Assembly: GCA_036501535.1 (NCBI GenBank)
Contig: DASYAE010000262.1
Location: forward strand, 1 to 64,000
Source of the DNA: DASYAE01 sp036501535
GTDB lineage: Bacteria; Actinomycetota; Actinomycetes; Streptomycetales; Catenulisporaceae
Reading direction: 5' to 3'
Length of the DNA: 64,000 bases
Shown: positions 43,092 to 53,031 of the stretch, in pieces
Numbering within the stretch: the first letter of the stretch is position 1
Layout of the letters: every line of letters begins with the position of its first letter
Made by a program: the position numbers and the translations under genes
The notes under the pieces: generated by a model
Told to the model about the DNA's origin: nothing
The model's database searches: none
Seen by the model: the letters and a program-made list of their open reading frames with translations, nothing else

Positions 43092-46000
43092 TCACTCCAG
43101 CGGCGGCATCTGCGGCGGCCTGGCCGGCGGGTTGGCCTCCAGCGCGGCCAGTGCGATCCGGATCGCGGTCTCCAGCTGGGGATCGTGCCCCGCGGCCCAG
43201 TCGTGCGGCGCGATGGGCACCTCGATGTCCGGCTCCACGCCGTAGTTCTCCACCTTCCAGCCGGACCCCGCGAACCAGAACGCGAACTTCGGCTGGGTCA
43301 CCTGCGTGCCGTCGATCAGCTCGTAGCGCATGTCGATGCCGATGACGCCGCCCCAGGTGCGGGTGCCCACCACCGTGCCGATGTTGTAGTGCTTGATCGC
43401 CTCGGTGACGATGTCGCCGTCCGAGCCGGCGAACTCGTCCGCCACCACCACGATCGGGCCGCGCGGCGCGCCGTCCGGATAGGGGGCCGGCCGCTCGTGC
43501 CGGCTGATGTCCCAGCCGATGACCCTGCGGGCCAGCTTCTCCACCACGAGCTGCGAGGTGTGGCCGCCCGCGTTCTCCCGGATGTCGACGATGAGCCCGT
43601 CGTGCGCCACCGCGTCGGCCAGGTCGCGGTGGAACTCGGCCCAGCCGAGCGCCTGCATGTCCGGGATGTGCACGTAGCCGAGCCGCCCGCCGGAGCCCTC
43701 CACCACGGCGCTGCGCCGCTGCGCGATCATCTCGTGGTACCGCAGCGTCGTCTCGGAGGCCAGCGGCACCACCACGACCCGCCGGTCCTCGGCCCCGTCC
43801 CGGCGCAGCAGCAGCTCGACCGGCTTGCCGGCCTTCCCGGCCAGCAGCGGGTTCGGGCCGAGCGCCGGATCGACCGCACGTCCGTCCACCTGCGCGATCA
43901 CGTCGCCCGATCGCGCCGCGACGCCCGGCGCCGCCAGCGGCGACCGGGCGTTGATGACCGACGACTCGCCGCGCGGCACCCGCACGATCCGCCAGGTCCC
44001 GTCCGGCTCGCGGGCGATGTCCGCGCCGAGCAGGCCCTGCGCCAGCGCATCGTCCTGCGACGAGCCGGAGGGCATCACATACGCGTGCGACGTGCCCAGT
44101 TCGCCGTGCAGCTCGCGGATCAGGTCGTGCAGCTCGTCGGTCGACCCGATCCGGTCGAGCAGCGGCCGGTAGCGCTCGCCCATCGCGGCCCAGTCGACGC
44201 CGCCCATGTCGGGCCGCCAGAAGTTGTCCCGCATCAGCCGCCAGGCCTCGTCGTACATCTGCCGCCACTGCCCGGCCGGGTCCACCGTGACCCGGATCCG
44301 GTCGAGGTCGACCGAGACCGCCTCGTCCTCGTCCTTGGCGTCGCTGGCCTTGACCTTGAGCGCGGCGCCGCTGCGGTAGGCCAGCCGGGCCCCGTCGCCG
44401 GAGACCGCGAACGCGGACAGCTCCCCGACCACCGTCGCCCGCTTGCGCTTGGCCAGGTCGTAGCGCACCAGCTCGGGCCGGTGCCGGTGGTCCGAGCCGG
44501 CGCCGTCGTCCGTCGCCTCGCCGAGCCAGCCGACCACGGGGTGGTCGAGCCAGACCACGCCGTCCTTCACCGCGGTCAGCGAGCTGTACCGGCCGGCCTC
44601 GACCGGGAACGGCACGATCCGCTCGGCCAGCCCCTCGAAGTCGACCCGCACCGCGGCGACGCCGTCCCCGGCGCCTTCGCCGGCCTGTGCGTCCTTCGCC
44701 TCGGAAGCGTCCGCCTCGGCGGCTTCTCCGCTCCCGTCCCCGTTCCCGTCCCCATCCCCGTCGGTGTCAGCTTTCTGCGCCTCGTCGGCCGCCGCGGCCT
44801 TGTCGGGCTTCGCCTTCGCGGCCTTGTCCGGCTTCTCGGATTTGTCCTTGTCCGATCCGGTCGGCCGCCCGTCCAGCTCCGGCGCGAACGGCGACGGGGT
44901 GTCCTCGGCCAGGGTGACCAGGTAGGGCCGGGCGCCGGGCAGGAAGGAGAGGTCGAAGGTGTGCGCGTCGTAGACCGGGTCGAAGGTCCGGTTCGACAGG
45001 AAGGCCAGGTACTTGCCGTCGAGGGTGAAGACCGGGCTGGCGTCGTTGAACCGCGGCGGCGTGGCGTCCACCGTCGTGCCGTCCGAGAGCCGGGCCATCC
45101 GGATGTGCTGGCGCTCGGAGAAGTCGGCGGCCGCGTGCGGCTGTGCCCACGCGAGGTACGCCGAGTCGGGCGAGAAGGTCAGCCCATTGACGTTCTCCCC
45201 GCCGACCCGCGCCAGCTCGGTGACGGCGCCCGACGCGAGGTCCACCGTCAGCACCCTGCAGTCGTCCGTCGCGACCGCGACGGTCCCGCCGTCCGGGGAG
45301 ACCGCCAGCTCGGCGATCCGGCCGAGTTCGCCGTGCCCGATCCGCCGGGCCGCGGAGCCGTCTGTGGGCAGCACCTCGAGCCCGTCCTCGCCGCCCGCGT
45401 CCGAGACGGCGAGCACGCCGGAGCCGTCCGGCAGCGGCACCGGGTCGCGGCCGCGCACCCCGGCGGCGTCCAGCAGGGTCCGGGCCGGTCCGGCCTCGGC
45501 GGGCACCCGGTGCACGGTGCCGCGCACCTCGGCGGCGAGCACCCGGCCGGTGCGGTCCAGCGCGAAGGCGCCGAGCTCGGAGTGGGCCGAGACCGGGAAC
45601 GGGGTGCGGCCGGTGCGCACGCCGCCGAGCCGGATGTCGAGCTTCACCGGCTCGGCGTCGAGGGATTCGAGCAGCCACAGGTCGCCCGCGCACTGATAGA
45701 CGAGGCGCGTCCGGTCGGTCGCGGCATGCCGGGCGTAGTAGGACCCGAGCTCGGTGTGCCGGCGCAGCTGCGAGCCGTCCGGCAGCGCGGAGTAGAGCGC
45801 GCCGACGCCTTCGTGGTCGGACAGGAACGCTATTCGGCCGCCGACGAAGCAGGGGTTGACCAGGTGGTTGCCCGCGTCCGCCAGGATCCGCTCGAACCGC
45901 TGACCGTCCGCCGCGTACCAGATCTTGCCGCCGGTCCCGCCGCCGTACCGCTTCCAGGCCGAGGGCTCGTAAGAGATCGGCGTGCCGATAAGCACCGCGC

Positions 46001-46457
46001 CCTCGGCTGTGAAGGCGATATCGCCGACCGGGCCGTAAGGCAGCCGCCGCGTCGGGCCGGCTGACTCGCCGTCATCTGCCGGCACCGCGTACGCCCAGGT
46101 CCGCCGGGTCCGGTGCAGCCCGGTCGCGCTGGTCACCAGGACCTCGCCGTCGGAAAGCCAGCCGCGCACGGAGCAGCGCGGGTCGCCCCAGTAGGTCAGC
46201 CGCTTGGCCGGCCCGCCGTCGACGTCCGCGCAGAAGGCCTCGAAGACGCCGTCCCGGGTCGAGGACCATGCCACTCGGGTGCCGGAGGGGTTCAGCCGTG
46301 GATGTGCCACCGGTGTGCCGTCGGCGGTGAGCCTCCAGGCCCGGGCGCCGCCGCCGGTGGCCTCGGCGGCCGAGGCGAGCCAAACCTCGTCGTCGGCGGC
46401 GAACGTGATCAGGTCTCCGGACAGGTGCGGGTGGTGGAGGTACGCGGAGGAAGCCAT
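43092..46457 (-). CDS. Tricorn-like protease (S41 family)
   Basis: This 1121-residue cytoplasmic serine protease, thought to process peptides released by larger proteases, has the order of Tricorn. A beta-propeller starts with HPHLSGDLITFAADDEVWLA, followed by a second propeller, a helical C1 domain (YDEAWRLMRDNFWRPDM), a PDZ domain and the C2 catalytic domain. Catalytic residues are His ~789 in GELGTSHAYV, the Ser ~1012 in FAGSDGD, and Glu in GVEPDIEVP. A ~75-residue Lys/Asp/Ala/Gly-rich low-complexity insert (KDKSEKPDKAAKAKPDK and onward) interrupts the propeller region. No signal peptide. Confidence 0.93.
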   Translation of the reverse strand: MASSAYLHHPHLSGDLITFAADDEVWLASAAEATGGGARAWRLTADGTPVAHPRLNPSGTRVAWSSTRDGVFEAFCADVDGGPAKRLTYWGDPRCSVRGWLSDGEVLVTSATGLHRTRRTWAYAVPADDGESAGPTRRLPYGPVGDIAFTAEGAVLIGTPISYEPSAWKRYGGGTGGKIWYAADGQRFERILADAGNHLVNPCFVGGRIAFLSDHEGVGALYSALPDGSQLRRHTELGSYYARHAATDRTRLVYQCAGDLWLLESLDAEPVKLDIRLGGVRTGRTPFPVSAHSELGAFALDRTGRVLAAEVRGTVHRVPAEAGPARTLLDAAGVRGRDPVPLPDGSGVLAVSDAGGEDGLEVLPTDGSAARRIGHGELGRIAELAVSPDGGTVAVATDDCRVLTVDLASGAVTELARVGGENVNGLTFSPDSAYLAWAQPHAAADFSERQHIRMARLSDGTTVDATPPRFNDASPVFTLDGKYLAFLSNRTFDPVYDAHTFDLSFLPGARPYLVTLAEDTPSPFAPELDGRPTGSDKDKSEKPDKAAKAKPDKAAAADEAQKADTDGDGDGNGDGSGEAAEADASEAKDAQAGEGAGDGVAAVRVDFEGLAERIVPFPVEAGRYSSLTAVKDGVVWLDHPVVGWLGEATDDGAGSDHRHRPELVRYDLAKRKRATVVGELSAFAVSGDGARLAYRSGAALKVKASDAKDEDEAVSVDLDRIRVTVDPAGQWRQMYDEAWRLMRDNFWRPDMGGVDWAAMGERYRPLLDRIGSTDELHDLIRELHGELGTSHAYVMPSGSSQDDALAQGLLGADIAREPDGTWRIVRVPRGESSVINARSPLAAPGVAARSGDVIAQVDGRAVDPALGPNPLLAGKAGKPVELLLRRDGAEDRRVVVVPLASETTLRYHEMIAQRRSAVVEGSGGRLGYVHIPDMQALGWAEFHRDLADAVAHDGLIVDIRENAGGHTSQLVVEKLARRVIGWDISRHERPAPYPDGAPRGPIVVVADEFAGSDGDIVTEAIKHYNIGTVVGTRTWGGVIGIDMRYELIDGTQVTQPKFAFWFAGSGWKVENYGVEPDIEVPIAPHDWAAGHDPQLETAIRIALAALEANPPARPPQMPPLE

Positions 46458-46543
46458 GAAAACAGACGCTAGTCAACGCGGACGGTTTGCGACGAGTTCT
46501 TTGCCAAGAGCGTCTGAGGGACGGCCGGTGGGAGGATGGCTGC

Positions 46544-47437
46544 ATGACGACCAGCCAGCCCGCCCCGCACCGGGTCGGGCCGACATCCCGCGAGTACGTG
46601 CTGACCCTCTCCTGCCCGGACCAGCGCGGCATCGTGCACGCGGTCGCCAGCTTCCTGCTGGTGACCGGATGCACGATCGTGGACAGCCAGCAGTACGGCG
46701 ATCCGGGCACCGGCCTGTTCTTCATGCGGGTGCACTTCGCCGCCCAGGAGGAGGGGGTCAATCTCGGCTCGCTCAACGGGGGCTTCGCCGCGACCGCCGC
46801 GGCGTTCCACATGTCCTGGCAGCTGCACGACGCCGCGGCCCGGATGCCGGTGCTGGTCCTGGTGTCGAAGTTCGGGCACTGTCTCAATGACCTGCTGTTC
46901 CGGCACAGCATCGGCGCGCTGCCGGTCACGCTGCCGGCCGTGGTCTCGAACCACACCGACCTCCAGCAGCTGGTCGAGTCCTACGGCGTCCCGTTCGTGC
47001 ACCTTCCGGTGACCAAGGACAACAAGGCGGAGCAGGAGCGGCGGCTGCTCGACCTGGCCGCGCAGCACAACGTGGAGCTCGTCGTGCTGGCCCGGTACAT
47101 GCAGATCCTCTCCGAGCAGGTCTGCAAGGAGCTGTCCGGCCGGATCATCAACATCCACCACTCCTTCCTGCCGTCCTTCAAGGGCGCGAAGCCGTACCAC
47201 CAGGCGCACGAGCGCGGCGTGAAGCTGATCGGCGCCACCGCGCACTACGTCACGCCGGACCTGGACGAGGGCCCGATCATCGAGCAGGACGTGGCCCGCG
47301 TCGGCCACGGCCTGACGCCGGATCAGCTGGTAGCCCTCGGCCGCGACGTGGAGTGCCGGGTGCTCTCCCGCGCCGTCGGCTGGCACGCCGAGCACCGCGT
47401 CCTGCTCAACGGCCGCCGTACAGTCGTGTTCGAGTAA
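46544..47437 (+). CDS. purU: Formyltetrahydrofolate deformylase
   Basis: This 297-residue enzyme hydrolyses 10-formyl-THF to THF and formate. It has an N-terminal ACT domain (YVLTLSCPDQRGIVHAVASFL) and a C-terminal formyltransferase-fold domain with VSKFGHCLNDLL, the catalytic Asn/His in INIHHSFLPSFKGAKPYHQA, and the Asp in HYVTPDLDEGPII. The ATG at 46544 has GGGAGG about 8 bases upstream; the longer frame from 46487 was rejected. It is divergent from the tricorn gene, 86 bp apart. Confidence 0.95.
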   Translation: MTTSQPAPHRVGPTSREYVLTLSCPDQRGIVHAVASFLLVTGCTIVDSQQYGDPGTGLFFMRVHFAAQEEGVNLGSLNGGFAATAAAFHMSWQLHDAAARMPVLVLVSKFGHCLNDLLFRHSIGALPVTLPAVVSNHTDLQQLVESYGVPFVHLPVTKDNKAEQERRLLDLAAQHNVELVVLARYMQILSEQVCKELSGRIINIHHSFLPSFKGAKPYHQAHERGVKLIGATAHYVTPDLDEGPIIEQDVARVGHGLTPDQLVALGRDVECRVLSRAVGWHAEHRVLLNGRRTVVFE

Positions 47438-47580
47438 CGGGGCGGAACCGGCTCCGGCCTCGGCTTCCCCCGAAAAACCATCAGACCTCTGTCTGCGGCT
47501 TCGTCTAGACTCCGCGCGGCGGCCGGTCATCATCGCCTTCTGCGATGACGGACACCCGGCCGCGAGGAGGGAAGCACTCG

Positions 47581-49508
47581 ATGCGCATCATCGCGCGCCG
47601 CAGCCTGGCCACCGGCCTGCTCTGCGGCGCCATGGCGGGCATGTCCGTATTCGTCTCTCAGCCTGCGCTGGCGGCCTCGTTCGGGACCGACGGCGAGCTG
47701 GCATACATCAGCAACGGCGATCTGGTGCTGTCCAACCCGGACGGCTCCGACGCGACCGTGCTGGCCACCGGCGTGACCGCCGACACCCGGCGTGGGAGCC
47801 GGACGGCAGCGCCCTGATCTTCGCCCAGGGCGGCGACCTGTGGAGGATCCGGCCCGACGGAACCGGGCTGACCCGGGTGACCAGCGGCGAGAACGGCGAC
47901 ACCAACCCGGCCGTCGAGGCATATCAGGGTGCGTCGCGAGGAGAAGTCACCTTCATCCGGGACGACCAGCCCTACTTCGTCGCGGAGGACGGATCGGAAC
48001 CCACCGGTGCCGGCGACGCCGCCGGCCCGCCGTGCGGCGACGAGAACACCGACTACCTCGACTACGTGCCCTGGGACGGTCCGGGCGACGAAGCGATCGC
48101 TCGGCGCGCAGCAGGGCTCTACCTGTACACCAACGACTGCCCGCGCAGGACGACGCAGAACGCTGTCGTGCCCGGCGGCGCGGACCCCGACTGGTCCCCG
48201 GGCGGGGACAGCGTCGTGTACGTCGCTCCGGACGCGAACGGAGTGGACCAGGTCTTCACAACGCCGTATACCCGGTTCGGCTCGGGCCTGGGCGCTGCGA
48301 CGCAGATCACCGACGAGGCGGACAACACCTCGTCGCCGCGCTGGTCGCCGGACGGCACCGAGGTCGAGTACACGGTGAACGGCGAGATCAAGGTGGTGGA
48401 TCCGTCCTCCGGCGCGACGGTCTCCACGATCGCGAACGCGCAGGACGGCGCCTGGCAGCCGGTCGTACAGAGCACGGTGAACCGGATCTACGGAGCCGAC
48501 GCGGTCGGTGCCGCGATCGCCGAATCCCAGTACGGCTTCGCCGACACCGGGGACACCAACAGTCCCAAACTGCCGGCCACCGCCGTGGTGCTGGCGCGCT
48601 CGGACGAGTACTACGACGCGATCGCAGGCGCCGTATTCGCCCGCGACATCCGCGCTCCGCTGCCCGTCACCCCGCCGAGCGGACTCGATCCCGCGGTGCT
48701 GACCGAGATCCAGCGAGTACTCGGCAGCAGCGGCACGGTCTACCTGCTCGGCAGCGACTCGTCGCTCTCAGAGGCCGTAGAGGACTCACTGACCGGCGCC
48801 GGATTCACCACGGACCGCATCGCGGGCACCGACCTCTTCGACACGGCGGCGCTGGTCGACCAGGCCATTGTCACCGACTTCCCGCTCGGCCCGGGCCAGA
48901 TCGGCACGGTCCTGCTGGCTTCCGGCACGAGCGCGGACGACAGCCTGGTCGCCGCCTCCGCGGCCGGGTCGCTGGCGCAGGCCACCACCGCGATCGTGCT
49001 GACCAACGGCGCGTCGATGCCCGCGGCCTCCACCGCCTATCTCAATACCCTGAACCCGGCGACGGTGAAGTACGTCACCATCGGCGGCCCGGCGACGCAG
49101 GCGCTGGCGAGCGTGAGCCTGACCTGGGGTCCGATGACACCTGCCGCGGCGCTCGACGGCACCGACGCGATCGACACCTCCGTCCTGACGGCGGAGTACT
49201 TCGACAGCTGGTCGGGCGGTTACGGCCAGGCCAACGAGGTCAAGGTGACCAGCGAGTCGTCCTGGACCGACGCGCTGGCGTCGGGCAGCCTCGGCACCTC
49301 CAGTCACTCCCCGCTGCTGCTGACCTCGCCGTCCGGCGGCCTGACCACGGAGGTGCAGGACTACCTGGAGCAGGGTTCCGGCTCGATCTCCACTGTGGAC
49401 GACGTCACGAGCTTGTCGGATCTTGCGGGCTCCTACGACAACCAGCTCGGCGACGCGATCGGCCTGCCGGGCCAGTACACCGTGAACTCCCTGTACTCAT
49501 CACAGTAG
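47581..49508 (+). pseudogene. Secreted TolB-like propeller / cell-wall-binding repeat 2 protein with a frameshift
   Basis: From the ATG at 47581 the product starts with a signal peptide (MRIIARRSLATG ... FVSQPALA) and propeller sequence (GELAYISNGDLVLSNPDG), then the frame is lost and stops at 47815. Adding one base in the CCC run at 47786-47788 would continue it as DTPAWEPDGSALIFAQGGDLWRI and through the open frame to 49508 (about 642 residues). The later part has propeller blades (WSPGGDSVVYVAPDANGVDQ) and CWB2 repeats (VNRIYGADAVGAAIAES). So it is either a pseudogene, a slipped homopolymer or a sequencing error. GAGGAGG lies about 11 bases upstream. Confidence 0.8.
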
Positions 49509-49543
49509 ATCGCAGTAGTCGGCTGCGCTGAGCGCGGCGCATC

Positions 49544-49603
49544 CCGGGCGCGGCAGGCTCCAACGATACGCACCTGCTCAGGTGCGTGGCCTGCCGCGCC
49601 CGG
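49544..49603. terminator. Large two-stem terminator after the CWB2 gene
   Basis: CCGGGCGCGGCAGGC (49544-49558) pairs perfectly with 49589-49603. Nested inside, ACGCACCT (49568-49575) pairs with 49580-49587 across a GCTC loop. It is followed by a short CCGTCTTTG tract. It lies 36 bp after the stop, and no gene on the other strand ends here. Confidence 0.75.
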
Positions 49604-49934
49604 CCGTCTTTGCGTTAGCACGCTGTGCACAACGCAGCGGCTGTCCACAGGTTTTATCCACAAGTCGTGGAAAACTGATCTTGTTTATCCACAGCTCTGA
49701 CGGGGTATCATCACCACTCCGCCGCAGCTCATCACCCGTTCGGGGGTATGTCGTCCCCTGATTGCCACGAGTTCGCCGCGAATTAAGACTCTGCGGAGGC
49801 TCTGCGGAAACGCCGCGGCCGACCGACCCGGACCCGGATCGGTCGGCTCACCTCGCGCCGCCTCACAAAATCACGATCACGCCGGCCCGCCGGCGCGCCA
49901 ACATGCCCGCGCGCCAGCCCACCGGCCCGCTGCC
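49604..49934. other. Gene-free region between the CWB2 terminator and the ppc stop
   Basis: Its main feature is the DnaA-box cluster at 49641-49693. Further on there are two GGGGTAT stretches (around 49702 and 49753). No gene was recognised, and no terminator-like stem was seen after ppc. Confidence 0.5.
49641..49693. promoter_or_regulatory. Cluster of four DnaA-box-like sites
   Basis: Two exact TTATCCACA boxes lie at 49654-49662 and 49685-49693. CTGTCCACA at 49641-49649 is one base from the TTGTCCACA of Streptomyces. On the complement, TTTTCCACG occupies 49666-49674. Four sites in 53 bp in a high-GC genome is far above chance. No dnaA or dnaN is nearby. Confidence 0.65.
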
Positions 49935-52811
49935 TCAGCCGGTGTTGCGCAGACCCGCCGCCACGCCGTTCACCGTCAGCAGCAGCGCCCGGCTCAGCTG
50001 CGGATCCACCTCGCGCCCCTCGGCCAGCGCCTCGCGCTGCCGCTTCAGCAGCGCGACCTGCAGGTACGAGATCGGGTCGAGGTACCGGTCGCGCACCCGC
50101 AGGGTCCGCTCGAGCACCGGGTTGTTGCCCAGCAGCTCCGTGCGCCCGGTCACCTTCAGCACCTGCTGCACCGTCAGCTCGTGCTCCGCCTTGATCACGT
50201 CGAAGACGTGCCGCAGCTCCTCCGGCACCAGCTGGTCCACATACAGCGCCGCGATGCGCAGGTCCGTCTTGGCCAGCGTCATCGAGACGTTCGACAGGAA
50301 GTTGCGGAAGAAGTGCCAGCGCCGCTGCATCACGTCGATCACGTCCGCGTGGCCCGCCTCGTAGGCCGCGGCCAGGCCGGTGCCCACGCCGAACCAGCCC
50401 GGCACGATCTGCCGCGACTGGGTCCAGCCGAACACCCACGGGATCGCCCGCAGCCCCTCCAGGCCCGCGCCCGAGTCCGGCCGACGCGAGGGCCGCGAGC
50501 CCAGGTGCAGGTCGCCGAGCTGGTCCACCGGGGTCGAGGCGAGGAAGTACTTCGGCAGGTCCGGGTCCTCGACCAGCTCCCGGTAGCGCGCGAACGCCGC
50601 GTCCGAGATCCCGCTCATCGTCGCGCTCCAGAGCGCCAGCTCCTCGGTGCTCTGCCGCGGGCCCAGGTGCAGCACCGAGGCCTCCAGCGCGGCGGCCACG
50701 GTCAGCGACAGGTTCTCCCGGGCCAGCACCGGCAGCGCGTACTTGTCCGAGATCACCTCGCCCTGCTCGGTGACCTTGATCTCGCCCTCCAGCGTGCCCC
50801 ACGGCTGCGCCAGGATCGCGTCGTGCGACGGGCCGCCGCCGCGGCCGACCGTGCCGCCGCGGCCGTGGAACAGCCGCAGCCGGATGCCGTGCCGGTGTGC
50901 CACGTCGCGCAGCTTGCGCTGGGCCAGGTGGATCTCCCACTGGCTGGTGGTGATCCCGCCCTCCTTGCTCGAGTCGCTGTAGCCGAGCATCATCTCCTGC
51001 ACGTCGCCGCGCAGCCGCACCAGCCGCCGGTAGGAGGGGTCGTTCAGCAGGTCGTTCAGGATCGTGTCGGCCTGCCGCAGCTCGTCCGGCGTCTCCAGCA
51101 GGGGCACGAAGCCGATCTCGGCCCGCTCGCCGCGCAGGTCGATCAGGCCCGCCTCGCGCGCCAGCAGCGCCGCCGCGTAGACGTCGTCCACGCCGCGGCT
51201 CATCGAGATGATGTAGCTCTCGATCACGTCCGGGCCGAACCGCTCCCGGGCCTCCTTGATCGCGGTGAAGATGCCGAAGGTGCGCGCGCCGGCCTCGTCG
51301 AGCAGCGAGGTCGCCGCCGCGGCGTCCGGCGCGCGGTGGATCGCCGAGGGCAGCAGCGCCAGCGGCCGGCGCGAGCGCAGCTCCTTGGCCAGCAGCTCGG
51401 CCCGGTAGGCGCGGGGCATGTCCTCGTAGCGCCAGGACTCGCCGCCGAGCCGGTCGATCAGCTGGCCGATCGCGTGGTGGTGCGCGTCGGCGTGCTCGCG
51501 CACGTCCAGCGTGGCCAGGTGCAGGCCGAACGCGGACAGGGTGCGGATCACCTGGTCCAGCTCGCCGCGGGCGATCAGCTCGCCGCGGTCCGCCACCAGC
51601 GAGTCGCGCATCAGCATCAGGTCGGCGACCAGCTCCTCGCCGTTCAGGTAGTCCTGGCCGGGCACGTGCGGGCGCTGCTCCGCGATCCGCTTGCGCGTGT
51701 TGAGCAGCTTCTCCCGCACGCACGCGACCTTGAGCCGGTACGGCTCCTCCTGGTTCTGCCGCTTGTACCGCGGCGCGATGCCCGGCAGCGCGGCCAGGTC
51801 AGCCTCGACCGAGGCCTCCAGCTCCGGGGTGATCCGCGCGATCCGGCGCGAGGTGGACAGCGCCGAGCGCAGCTGACCGACGACCCGCAGCGCGTCGTCG
51901 ATGGCGTGCTCGTGCTGCAGGTTCAGGATCTCCAGGGTCAGCTGCGGCGTCACGTTCGGATTGCCGTCCCGGTCGCCGCCGATCCAGGAGCCGAAGGAGA
52001 GCGGCCGGGCGTCCACCGGCAGCGGCACGCCGATCCGGTCGAGCTCCGCGGCCAACTCGTCGAGCACGTCCGGCACCGCGCCGCCGTGCAGCTCGTCGAG
52101 GTAGTAGAGCGCATTGCGCGCCTCATCGGTCGGCTCGGGCCGGGATACGCGCAGCTCGTCGGTCTGCCACAGCGACTCGATCAGCTCGGCCAGCCGGCGC
52201 CGCGCCCGCCGCCGGGCCACCGGGTCTCCGGCCGTCTCGGAGAACGGCGCGTCGTCGAGCAGCCGCGCGATCTGGCGCAGCTTCGCCAGGATCGTGCGGC
52301 GCGCGGCCTCGGTCGGGTGCGCGGTGAACACCGGGCGGATCAGCAGATAGGAGACGACCTCCTCGACCCATTCCCTAGTGACCTTCGAGGTCTCGTCGTC
52401 GATCGCCGCCGCGATCCGGTCGACCGCGCCGGCCAGCCAGGAGCCGCCGGTGGCCCGCTGCGCGTGCAGCTCGCGGCCGCGGTAGACCTGCTCGGTCACG
52501 TTCGCCAGGTAGAAGTAGTTGGAGAACGCGCGCACCAGCCGGATCGCGTCGGCCAGGTCGATCTGCGCCAGCCTGGCCGCGGCCCGCTCGGCGTCCGCCG
52601 GATCGGCCGACCGGATCAGCCGCCTGATCTCCTCGACCAGGTCGAACAGCTCCTGCCCCTCCTGGTGCACCAGGGTGTGGCCGAGCAGCTCGCCGAGCGC
52701 TCTGATGTCGGCCCGAAGCGCGGCGTCGTGCGCCGGGTTCTCAGCGGCGGCTTTACCGTCGGCGCCTTCAACCACAGTGCTTTCAATAGACGCAGTGTTC
52801 TCAACAGACAC
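49935..52811 (-). CDS. ppc: Phosphoenolpyruvate carboxylase
   Basis: This 958-residue anaplerotic enzyme carboxylates PEP to oxaloacetate. The catalytic His165 is in VFTAHPTEAARR. Other conserved blocks are SFGSWIGGDRDGNPNVT, FHGRGGTVGRGGGP, MLGYSDSSKEGG and the C-terminal end LTVNGVAAGLRNTG, which is the usual terminal NTG. The GTG at 52811 has GGGGAG 6 bases upstream. Its first ~25 residues are variable and probably disordered. Confidence 0.96.
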   Translation of the reverse strand: MSVENTASIESTVVEGADGKAAAENPAHDAALRADIRALGELLGHTLVHQEGQELFDLVEEIRRLIRSADPADAERAAARLAQIDLADAIRLVRAFSNYFYLANVTEQVYRGRELHAQRATGGSWLAGAVDRIAAAIDDETSKVTREWVEEVVSYLLIRPVFTAHPTEAARRTILAKLRQIARLLDDAPFSETAGDPVARRRARRRLAELIESLWQTDELRVSRPEPTDEARNALYYLDELHGGAVPDVLDELAAELDRIGVPLPVDARPLSFGSWIGGDRDGNPNVTPQLTLEILNLQHEHAIDDALRVVGQLRSALSTSRRIARITPELEASVEADLAALPGIAPRYKRQNQEEPYRLKVACVREKLLNTRKRIAEQRPHVPGQDYLNGEELVADLMLMRDSLVADRGELIARGELDQVIRTLSAFGLHLATLDVREHADAHHHAIGQLIDRLGGESWRYEDMPRAYRAELLAKELRSRRPLALLPSAIHRAPDAAAATSLLDEAGARTFGIFTAIKEARERFGPDVIESYIISMSRGVDDVYAAALLAREAGLIDLRGERAEIGFVPLLETPDELRQADTILNDLLNDPSYRRLVRLRGDVQEMMLGYSDSSKEGGITTSQWEIHLAQRKLRDVAHRHGIRLRLFHGRGGTVGRGGGPSHDAILAQPWGTLEGEIKVTEQGEVISDKYALPVLARENLSLTVAAALEASVLHLGPRQSTEELALWSATMSGISDAAFARYRELVEDPDLPKYFLASTPVDQLGDLHLGSRPSRRPDSGAGLEGLRAIPWVFGWTQSRQIVPGWFGVGTGLAAAYEAGHADVIDVMQRRWHFFRNFLSNVSMTLAKTDLRIAALYVDQLVPEELRHVFDVIKAEHELTVQQVLKVTGRTELLGNNPVLERTLRVRDRYLDPISYLQVALLKRQREALAEGREVDPQLSRALLLTVNGVAAGLRNTG

Positions 52812-53031
52812 GCTGGTCTCCCCAGACGCTGTGCGCTCGACGGACCCCGAACTCCGGACAGATGCAGTGGGTGATCTGACACGGATTCGGTGTCCCTCGG
52901 CGGGCCGGCTCGTGCATGATGCCGCGGACCACGCTGTCCACTCGCGCGGTCATCTTAGTGGGGCATATGTCACACCGGCGCGCGCGGCTCACTCGCTGAG
53001 ACTGCGCCGCCGGTGTGTGAGCACTACTGCG

